Assembly (NCBI RefSeq): GCF_018383905.1
Contig: NZ_JAGYWA010000007.1
Span: 318,059 to 382,058, forward strand
Direction: 5' to 3'
DNA: 64,000 nucleotides
Source of the DNA: Flavobacterium branchiicola
GTDB taxonomy: Bacteria > Bacteroidota > Bacteroidia > Flavobacteriales > Flavobacteriaceae
Positions 34,405-41,329 of this stretch are shown here, in pieces. Below the pieces are notes generated by a model, which saw nothing but the letters and a program-made list of their open reading frames with translations, searched no databases and had not been told where the DNA came from. The translations under genes and the position numbers were made by a program. Numbering within the stretch: the stretch's first letter is position 1; every line of letters starts with the position of its first letter.

Positions 34405-35139
34405 ATGAAAAGATATTTAAACATACTGATTGTTGTTTTGGCTATTTTTTTTTCTGAATCTGTGCTTTCGCAGGCAGTTTATAAAGAAGTAAAAGCAAAA
34501 ATTGAAGTAAAAGAGATTGAAAATTTACTTTTTATTACGGGAACTGTTGAGAATTTAAAATCAGAGTTTAAAAATATATCGTACAAGTTAACTGTATTCA
34601 AAAAAAATAAAACAAATTCTAATAAATCAAATAATGCTCAGGACGGAAGGGTGACATTAGAACCCATCCAAAAAGTTGAACTTTCTAAAACACAAGTCAA
34701 CTTTACCAAAGAAGATGAGGTTATCATACTATTATTGATTTATGACGAAAGTAATACCATAATTGGCAAAGACAGGGTTGTTTTTGGAGAAGATACAGAA
34801 AAGGATACAGGTAAATCGGTTCCTGTTGATGGAATCGAAATGGTAGGTATTGTTGCTAATGATACTAAGACAAAATTAGGAAATGATTATTACGACATGT
34901 TCTATGCGCAATATTCTAAACTAAAAATACATACCACAAAAATTGTAACAGTTCAGGAAGAATTGACTTTTGGCAGAACAACCAAAATTACAATTCTGGT
35001 TGACAACGATATAGTTGAGGAGTTTATTTCTCGTCCAGATGAAGATTTTTTAAAATATATGGCAGAATCTGCAGCTTCTAATGCTTTTAAATATTTTAAA
35101 AATCTGGAAAAACAGAATAAAATACTCACTCAATATTGA
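34405..35139 (+). CDS. csgE: CsgE with an N-terminal CsgH-like domain
   Basis: 244 residues. After the signal (MKRYLNILIVVLAIFFSESVLSQ) come two parts. Residues about 27-130 resemble the CsgC/CsgH curli-inhibitor fold: LLFITGTVENLKSEFKNISY, KLTVFKKNKTNSN, GRVTLEPIQKVELSK and VIILLLIYDE. Residues about 145-235 match CsgE (EMVGIVANDTKTKLGNDYYD, FYAQYSKL, TVQEELTFGR, EFISRPDEDFL). E. coli CsgE is about 130 residues and has only the second part. CsgE gates CsgG from the periplasm; a fused inhibitor domain could hold subunits unfolded at the pore. The first domain call is inference. Confidence 0.82.
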   Translation: MKRYLNILIVVLAIFFSESVLSQAVYKEVKAKIEVKEIENLLFITGTVENLKSEFKNISYKLTVFKKNKTNSNKSNNAQDGRVTLEPIQKVELSKTQVNFTKEDEVIILLLIYDESNTIIGKDRVVFGEDTEKDTGKSVPVDGIEMVGIVANDTKTKLGNDYYDMFYAQYSKLKIHTTKIVTVQEELTFGRTTKITILVDNDIVEEFISRPDEDFLKYMAESAASNAFKYFKNLEKQNKILTQY

Positions 35140-35205
35140 TATTGAGAAATGATTTTTTCAGGGAACAAGTTTGCTTTTTAACGTAGGAATTAAAATAACT
35201 TAGAT

Positions 35206-35679
35206 ATGAAAACTATAGCTTTACTCGTATGCCTATTGGGCTTTACGGCAGTGTCGACCGCGCAGGATCTTGCGTATAAGCCTGCTAATCCAAACTTTGG
35301 AGGTGACACTTTTAATTATCCCTGGCTACTTAGTTCTGCACAGGCACAAAATGACTATAAAGAAGATACAACCAGTGGTTATAAACAACAAACAGATTTG
35401 GAAAGATTCAAAAGTAATCTGAACAATCAATTACTTAACCGGCTTTCTAATTCGTTATTTACTGATCAGTTTGGTAACGGAACGGGCACAGGAACCGGGA
35501 CCGGTAATGGAACTGGCAACGGAACAGGAAATGGTAACGGTAATGGAACATTAGCCCCGGGAACGTATGTTTTTGGAACATTATCAGTTGATATTTATAA
35601 TTCTAATTTAGGATTAGTGGTTGATATTTTGGATATAGAAACTGGTGAGCAAACACAAGTAATTCTTCCGGGACAATAA
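35206..35679 (+). CDS. csgF: CsgF with a Gly-Thr/Gly-Asn-rich linker
   Basis: 157 residues. Signal peptide, then the CsgF hallmark AYKPANPNFGGDTFNYPWLL with SSAQAQND just after it. Residues about 90-115 are a low-complexity run of GTG/GNG units encoded by a 6-nt DNA repeat, and a short beta domain ends the protein (YVFGTLSVDIYNS). CsgF binds the outer face of the CsgG pore and couples export to nucleation by CsgB. The Gly-rich run is probably a flexible spacer between pore-binding and distal parts. Confidence 0.9.
   Translation: MKTIALLVCLLGFTAVSTAQDLAYKPANPNFGGDTFNYPWLLSSAQAQNDYKEDTTSGYKQQTDLERFKSNLNNQLLNRLSNSLFTDQFGNGTGTGTGTGNGTGNGTGNGNGNGTLAPGTYVFGTLSVDIYNSNLGLVVDILDIETGEQTQVILPGQ
35474..35550 (+). 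repeat. Short tandem repeat inside csgF
   Basis: About twelve degenerate 6-nt units of ggaacn/ggtaay type coding for GT/GN dipeptides. Such a tract may expand or contract in steps of two residues without breaking the frame. Confidence 0.8.
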
Positions 35680-35737
35680 ATCTTTAGATTGTCTATTTAA
35701 AAATGTAAGGTTCATGTTTTACTGTAAATAAATAATT

Positions 35738-37111
35738 ATGAATAAAAGTCCCCTTTTTCTATTTCTAATAACTTGCCTCTTCTCAGGATGTGGAGCTTAT
35801 TTCAATCAACCTGTCGGGGTTCAGAAAGCAGTATTTGGAGAAAACACTCCTGCAACTGCCGCATTAGTAGAAATGCCAAAACCAAAAGAGCAAATTGTAG
35901 TAGGTGTGTATAAATTTAAAGACCAGACAGGGCAATATAAAGCTACTGAATTGGGAAGTACATTTAGTACAGCGGTAACACAAGGTGCAACTTCAATTTT
36001 AATTAAAGCCTTAGAAGATTCCAAATGGTTCGTACCCATTGAACGTGAAAATTTAGGAAACTTACTAAACGAACGAAACATCATTCGCTCCACACGTCAG
36101 GAATATGCAGCAAAGACAGAACCAAACGAAGCGGTTTTGACTCCACTTTTGTTTGCCGGAGTATTACTTGAAGGAGGAATTATTTCTTACGATACCAATA
36201 TTATCACAGGAGGTTTTGGAGCCCGATATTTTGGAGCCGGAGGTTCTACACGCTACAGACAAGATAGAGTAACGGTATATTTAAGATTGGTTTCGACTTC
36301 AAATGGGAAAATCTTAAATACGGTATATGTATCCAAAACAATTCTGTCACAAAGTATAGATGCAAGTTTATTTCGATATGTAAATCTAAACCGACTTTTA
36401 GAGGTTGAAACCGGATTTACAAGAAATGAACCAATTCAGTTAGCAGTAACAGAAGCAATCGAAAAAGCTGTTGAAGGTTTAATTGTAGACGGTATCAAAG
36501 ATAAAATTTGGGAAGTAAATGCACCTCAAAATCAAGTTGATGCTTTTGTTGCCGAATATGATAAAGAGAAAAGTGAAGCCGATTTAGCGCAGCTTTACAA
36601 CAGAAACTTAAGCGAAAGAAGAGGTCGTTTTGGAATTGAACTTACTGGAGGTGCAACATATATGCAGGGCGATTACAAAAATCCGATTGCTGAGCCAATG
36701 GCCAGAGGAGCAGCCAAATTCTTTTTTACACCGGGATTTGCCCTTAGTGGTTCGACAAATGTTTTCAAACTGGGAAATAAAGGAGAAGATGATTTTGGGT
36801 ACACTACTTTAGATATGAACCTCGAATTTTTGATTCTGCCGCAAGATACTTTTACGCCTTATATTTTTGGAGGAACAGGTGTAGGGTTTAATTCCAAATT
36901 TGAAAATGTACACAGTAAAGTCCAATTTGGAGCAGGTCTGGAATACCTCGTCACGAGTCAATTTGGCGTTAAATTATACGGAGAATACAATGTAAATTTT
37001 ACCGATAATATAGATTATAATATTGCAGGAGTCAGGGATGACTACTACTGGAGATTTGGATTAGGAATGACCTATTATTTTCCTAAAGCTATTAAGTACA
37101 AAAAGAAATAA
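35738..37111 (+). CDS. csgG: CsgG pore lipoprotein with a C-terminal barrel-like extension
   Basis: 457 residues, against about 277 in E. coli. The lipobox LFSGC gives acylated Cys18. The CsgG core spans residues about 28-260: VVGVYKFKDQTGQYK, the WFVPIERENLGNLLNERNIIR segment in parts, a GGIISYDTN transmembrane hairpin region, and VYLRLVSTSNGKIL. CsgG forms the nonameric secretion channel of curli. Residues about 295-457 add alternating beta strands (GIELTGGATYMQGDY, YIFGGTGVGF, WRFGLGMTYYF), ending in an aromatic strand as in small outer-membrane barrels. Extension role unknown; it could anchor or gate the pore. Confidence 0.9.
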   Translation: MNKSPLFLFLITCLFSGCGAYFNQPVGVQKAVFGENTPATAALVEMPKPKEQIVVGVYKFKDQTGQYKATELGSTFSTAVTQGATSILIKALEDSKWFVPIERENLGNLLNERNIIRSTRQEYAAKTEPNEAVLTPLLFAGVLLEGGIISYDTNIITGGFGARYFGAGGSTRYRQDRVTVYLRLVSTSNGKILNTVYVSKTILSQSIDASLFRYVNLNRLLEVETGFTRNEPIQLAVTEAIEKAVEGLIVDGIKDKIWEVNAPQNQVDAFVAEYDKEKSEADLAQLYNRNLSERRGRFGIELTGGATYMQGDYKNPIAEPMARGAAKFFFTPGFALSGSTNVFKLGNKGEDDFGYTTLDMNLEFLILPQDTFTPYIFGGTGVGFNSKFENVHSKVQFGAGLEYLVTSQFGVKLYGEYNVNFTDNIDYNIAGVRDDYYWRFGLGMTYYFPKAIKYKKK

Positions 37112-37182
37112 AGGGGCTGTCAATAAAACGTCAGTTTTTCAAAGTGATCAAAGGATTAAATTCAATATAAAATATGTCTCAA

Positions 37183-38661
37183 ATGAAAATAGGATTAAAA
37201 ATTTTGATGTGCCTTCTTTTTTTAATTTCATGTAGCGAAGAGCAGGCCGATGAAACAGGAACAGGATCAGTAAAAGGAAGAGTAGTAGATGCCCGAACAT
37301 TCGCGCCCATAGAAAATGCCCGCGTTTTGTCGAGCCCTACATCGAGTACTGTATTCTCAGATAAAGATGGGTATTTTGTAATGGAAAAAATACCAGTAGG
37401 AAAATATTCTTTTCAGGCTCAGAAAGATGGTTTTATTGCCAGATTTCAACCTGCAACAATTGAAAAAGATCTGACAACAGAGATTATTTTTGAATTAGAA
37501 GTCTCAACCGCAAACAATAAACCGCCAGATATTCCGGTATTAACTGCACCTTTAAATAATGCTACGGGACAAGCGTTGGCATTAAACTTAACATGGACAG
37601 CGACCGATCAGGAATCAGATCCTTTAACTTATACTGTTACCGTGAAAAATGGTACAACAGATGAAGTTAAAACGTATGCTGACCTTAAAACAACAACATT
37701 GGCCATTTCAGGTTTAAATTACAGCACCAAGTATTTTTGGCAGGTTTCGGTTAGCGATGGTATTAATAAACCAATAAATAGTGTAACCAATTCGTTTTCT
37801 ACACTGGCATTTCCAAATCCGAGATATTTGTACGTTAAGAAAATTAAAAACAATAATGTTATTTATACGGCTGATGAAGCAGGAAACGAGTTGCAAATGA
37901 CATCTGCTGAGGTAAATAGTTACAGACCAAGAAAAAATCTAAGTATCAACAGAATTGCTTACATCAGTACAGATGGTTCTGTCAATCAAATTTTCAGTAT
38001 GAATCCAGACGGAACAGATATTCAAAAAATAACCAATTTTGTACCAATTGCAGGATTTAATATGGATCACGTTAACTACTGTTGGAGTGCCAACGGAGCC
38101 CAGATTATCTATCCTAATTTTGACAAACTCTATCGTATAAATGCTGATGGTTCAGGTTTAATACAGTTGTATAAAACGCCAACAGGCAAGTTTATCTCAG
38201 AATGCGACTGGAGTCAGGACGGATCTCAAATGGTACTGAAAGTAAACGATGTCAATGGATATAATGTCGAGATCTATGTAATAAGTGCAGCCGGAGATTT
38301 CTTGTATCAGGTACTTTCTGGAGTAACAGGAGCGGCGAGCGGTATAAACATTTCACTTGACAACAGTAAAATTGTGTATACGCACGATGCTTCAGGATTT
38401 GAAAACGCCGATTACAGAAGAATGGATTCCAGAATATACATTTACACCGTTGCAACCAATACCTCGGCAGAATTACAAAGTCAAAAAGATAACGGATTCA
38501 ATGATTTAGATGTTAAATTCTCTCCAAATGAGGCTCAGGTTATATTTGTGAATACATCCAACGATGGTTTATCTGCTAAAAATATCCTGACTGCTAATAT
38601 AAGTGATAGCTCCACTAGGACAACATTATTCCAGAATGCTTATATGCCGGATTGGAAATAA
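37183..38661 (+). CDS. Curli-operon lipoprotein with carboxypeptidase-like, FN3-like and TolB/WD40-like domains
   Basis: 492 residues from the ATG at 37183 (an ATG at 37174 is also possible). Lipobox LLFLISC. Domains: a carboxypeptidase-regulatory-like beta sandwich (about 30-110, GSVKGRVVDARTFAPIENA), a fibronectin III-like domain (about 118-205, ending YFWQVSVSDG), and a TolB-type beta propeller (about 215-490) with repeats of IFSMNPDGTDIQKIT, LYRINADGSGLIQ and IYVISAAGDF form. It follows csgG by about 70 nt and precedes the operon terminator. It has no counterpart in the E. coli curli system. Probably surface-exposed and binds cell-wall or fibre material. Confidence 0.8.
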   Translation: MKIGLKILMCLLFLISCSEEQADETGTGSVKGRVVDARTFAPIENARVLSSPTSSTVFSDKDGYFVMEKIPVGKYSFQAQKDGFIARFQPATIEKDLTTEIIFELEVSTANNKPPDIPVLTAPLNNATGQALALNLTWTATDQESDPLTYTVTVKNGTTDEVKTYADLKTTTLAISGLNYSTKYFWQVSVSDGINKPINSVTNSFSTLAFPNPRYLYVKKIKNNNVIYTADEAGNELQMTSAEVNSYRPRKNLSINRIAYISTDGSVNQIFSMNPDGTDIQKITNFVPIAGFNMDHVNYCWSANGAQIIYPNFDKLYRINADGSGLIQLYKTPTGKFISECDWSQDGSQMVLKVNDVNGYNVEIYVISAAGDFLYQVLSGVTGAASGINISLDNSKIVYTHDASGFENADYRRMDSRIYIYTVATNTSAELQSQKDNGFNDLDVKFSPNEAQVIFVNTSNDGLSAKNILTANISDSSTRTTLFQNAYMPDWK

Positions 38662-38698
38662 TTTTAAAAAGATAAAATGTTTAATAACAATTTAGTTG

Positions 38699-38738
38699 AA
38701 AAAATTCGATAGCATTCTAAATACTATCGAATTTTTTT
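38699..38738 (+). terminator. Terminator of the curli operon
   Basis: Arms aaaaattcgatag (38700-38712) and ctatcgaattttt (38724-38736), ending in a T-run. Confidence 0.85.
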
Positions 38739-38781
38739 GTGAATCAAACTTTGGAATAACCCCAGAATTAAAAAAAGGGAT

Positions 38782-38789
38782 TATCTTTG
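38782..38789 (+). promoter_or_regulatory. Promoter -7 box of purM
   Basis: TATCTTTG, 26 nt before the ATG at 38816. It rules out the longer ORF starting at 38696. Confidence 0.6.
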
Positions 38790-38815
38790 CACCACATCAA
38801 CACAAACTAATTTTC

Positions 38816-39994
38816 ATGAGTTCAGATTCTAGCAAAAGATATGCACAAAGAGGTGTTTCGGCATCAAAAGAAGACGTACATAACGCTATTAAAAATATAG
38901 ACAAAGGTTTATTTCCGCAGGCATTCTGTAAAATTGTTCCTGATTATTTAACTCAGGACAACGATCACTGCCTTATTATGCATGCAGACGGAGCGGGTAC
39001 AAAATCATCTTTGGCTTATATGTACTGGAAAGAAACCGGAGATATTTCGGTTTGGAAAGGTATCGCTCAGGATGCTTTAATCATGAATATTGATGATTTA
39101 TTATGTGTTGGAGCAACAGATAATATTTTACTTTCTTCTACAATTGGAAGAAATAAAAACTTAATTCCTGCTGAGGTTATTTCTGCAATCATCAACGGAA
39201 CTGAAGAATTAATCAACGAATTAAAATCTTTTGGAGTTACCATTCATTCAACTGGTGGAGAAACTGCAGATGTTGGAGACGTTGTTCGTACTATTATCGT
39301 AGACTCAACTGTAACGGCACGTATGAAACGCAGCGATGTTGTGGATAATGCCAATATCAAAGCCGGTGACGTAATTGTTGGTTTGGCTTCTTTTGGTCAG
39401 GCAACTTACGAAAAAGGATATAATGGCGGAATGGGTAGTAACGGATTAACATCGGCACGTCATGATGTTTTCGGAAAATATCTGGCTAAAAAATATCCTG
39501 AAAGTTATGATGCATTAGTACCGGAAGAATTAATTTATTCAGGTCAGGTTAATTTAACAGATGAAGTAGAAAACAGTCCAATCAATGCCGGACAATTGGT
39601 ACTTTCTCCAACAAGAACCTACGCTCCAATTATCAAGAAAATTTTAGATAAATATACACCGGAAGATATTCACGGAATGGTGCACTGTAGTGGAGGCGCA
39701 CAAACTAAGATTTTGCACTTCGTTCAGAACTTACATATTATAAAAGACAATTTATTTCCAGTTCCGCCATTGTTCAAGTTAATTCAGGAACAATCAAAAA
39801 CAGACTGGAAAGAAATGTATCAGGTATTCAACTGCGGTCACCGTATGGAAATTTATGTTCCCGAAAGTATCGCTCAGGATATTATCGAAATTTCAAAATC
39901 ATTCAATGTTGATGCACAAATCGTAGGTAGAGTAGAAGCTTCAGATGCTAAAAAGCTGACAATCTCTAGCGAATACGGAACATTTGAATATTAA
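38816..39994 (+). CDS. purM: Phosphoribosylformylglycinamidine cyclo-ligase (AIR synthetase)
   Basis: 392 residues of the Bacteroidota AIR synthase type: RYAQRGVSASKEDVHNAI at the N-terminus, the ATP-binding CLIMHADGAGTKSSLAY, IAQDALIMNIDDLLCVGAT, STGGETADVGDV and HGMVHCSGGAQTK. It closes formylglycinamidine ribotide to aminoimidazole ribotide with ATP in purine synthesis. The ATG at 38816 is used; a 40-residue extension from 38696 would run through the curli terminator and the promoter box. It is a separate transcription unit from curli. A perfect hairpin follows. Confidence 0.93.
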   Translation: MSSDSSKRYAQRGVSASKEDVHNAIKNIDKGLFPQAFCKIVPDYLTQDNDHCLIMHADGAGTKSSLAYMYWKETGDISVWKGIAQDALIMNIDDLLCVGATDNILLSSTIGRNKNLIPAEVISAIINGTEELINELKSFGVTIHSTGGETADVGDVVRTIIVDSTVTARMKRSDVVDNANIKAGDVIVGLASFGQATYEKGYNGGMGSNGLTSARHDVFGKYLAKKYPESYDALVPEELIYSGQVNLTDEVENSPINAGQLVLSPTRTYAPIIKKILDKYTPEDIHGMVHCSGGAQTKILHFVQNLHIIKDNLFPVPPLFKLIQEQSKTDWKEMYQVFNCGHRMEIYVPESIAQDIIEISKSFNVDAQIVGRVEASDAKKLTISSEYGTFEY

Positions 39995-40003
39995 AAATAT
40001 ACT

Positions 40004-40069
40004 AACCATATAAGGGATATAAGTTCATTTTAGTAAAAAACTTATTGAACTTATATCCCTTATATGGTT
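40004..40069 (+). terminator. Perfect 24-bp hairpin after purM
   Basis: Arms 40004-40027 and 40046-40069 are exact complements (aaccatataagggatataag and onward) around an 18-nt loop. It is followed by taaaaa rather than a long T-run, so it may protect the message end as well as terminate. Confidence 0.7.
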
Positions 40070-40085
40070 TAAAAACACTTACATT

Positions 40086-40442
40086 ATGTACGAACTACTT
40101 TTTTGGAGATATTTAGAAGAAATTTACCTGAACAATCAGGAAGTTTGCGATGCCCTTATTGAAAAAGAAGAAGTCGAAGGATTAGCCATTCTTCCCGTTG
40201 ATGTAATCATTAACCGAATTAATTCGGTATTCTCAAAATGGGAAAGAGTAGACGAAAACAGCTGGAAAAATAAAGATGGAAAAGGCGCTTTTCAGGTTAT
40301 TACAACGCCACAAAGTGTAAAAATTGACTGTTACGGAACTGAAGGAAAAACCATGAATCAACTAGTTTCTTTAATGGAAGAATTTAAATGTCCGCTTTAC
40401 GATCCGCAAGTTCCTGCACGTTATGATGAAATGAGTGAATAG
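40086..40442 (+). CDS. Conserved hypothetical protein, 118 residues
   Basis: No signal peptide and no family I recognise. The sequence is acidic and reads as one alpha/beta domain: MYELLFWRYLEEIYLNN, a central SKWERVDENSWKNKDGKGAFQ and a C-terminal segment FKCPLYDPQVPARYDEMSE. It lies 16 nt downstream of the purM hairpin on the same strand, so read-through expression is possible. No function proposed. Confidence 0.6.
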   Translation: MYELLFWRYLEEIYLNNQEVCDALIEKEEVEGLAILPVDVIINRINSVFSKWERVDENSWKNKDGKGAFQVITTPQSVKIDCYGTEGKTMNQLVSLMEEFKCPLYDPQVPARYDEMSE

Positions 40443-40534
40443 GTTTTTTGTTTGAAGTTTCAAGTTTCAGGTTTTTGTTCATACAGTTTTGGAATTTGGT
40501 CCCGAAGTTTCGGGATAAAAATTGGAATTTAAAT

Positions 40535-41158
40535 TTACCCGTTTTTCAATATCAAATCCTGTTCTTTTCTTATTCTTACGACCAACTGATCGATATACGT
40601 TTTTATTTTCTGCGGAAGCGTATTCCAGTTTGCGTCTTTTTTAAAACTTATGCAAAAATCTAAGTCACATTCTACAGCGCGAATCACGTATTTTTTATTC
40701 TTATAAACGGTAATAATTTTTATACGTCTAATCTCATTGTATTCCGTTCTTGATCCGTATACAATTACAGGATCAACATAACCGTCGTTATCAAGATCTT
40801 TTGTATTGCAATATTTTGTCCAGAACCAAATATTAGTTTCTTTAGGGTCAGAATCTTCAAGGAAGTCATTAATTTTCCATTTTTCCAGAAAACCACCGTG
40901 ATCATTTATGACACAAACCGCCTGAATTTTAGTATTTAAAGTATCCTTCTTCGAAATACTTTTTTGATTTTCGCCCAAAACCAATTCATAAACACCTCCT
41001 TTATCGCTAAACTCAAAAGCTCTGTAAATGGGAAATTCAATAAGGGCAGTAAGTTCTCTTTCTGAAATTTCTTGTTTGGTTAATCGGGTGCTTTCTGTTT
41101 TTTGAGAAAAAATAAAAGAAGAATAAAAAGAAAGTAGAATTAAAATATATTTTTTCAT
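40535..41158 (-). CDS. Secreted protein of the M949_RS01915-like family
   Basis: 207 residues with a signal peptide (MKKYILILLSFYSSFIFSQ). The central motif KDLDNDGYVDPVIVYGS is typical of a flavobacterial family annotated from Riemerella as M949_RS01915, reported as linked to surface polysaccharide biosynthesis. An Asp-rich loop of this form could bind calcium, as in integrin-like repeats. Two Cys near the middle and C-terminus could pair. The link to polysaccharide is by family name only; no polysaccharide locus is in the window. Converges on the 118-residue gene. Confidence 0.65.
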   Translation of the reverse strand: MKKYILILLSFYSSFIFSQKTESTRLTKQEISERELTALIEFPIYRAFEFSDKGGVYELVLGENQKSISKKDTLNTKIQAVCVINDHGGFLEKWKINDFLEDSDPKETNIWFWTKYCNTKDLDNDGYVDPVIVYGSRTEYNEIRRIKIITVYKNKKYVIRAVECDLDFCISFKKDANWNTLPQKIKTYIDQLVVRIRKEQDLILKNG

Positions 41159-41329
41159 GGTTGGCTTTATACTTTTAATACATCAAAGATATTTAAAACC
41201 TTTTGGCATCTGCTAATTTTATGTTTTTTAAAAACAGATTTTATTGTATTTTTCTGCATTATAAAGACCGAATATCAATTTTTAGATAAATTCGTTCAGT
41301 CTCAAACAAACCGTAAGAAAAACGATAAA

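Noticed and set aside
38696-38815. 40-residue N-terminal extension of PurM
   Set aside because: It would begin inside the curli terminator and pass through the TATCTTTG promoter box; family members start near MSSDSSKRY.
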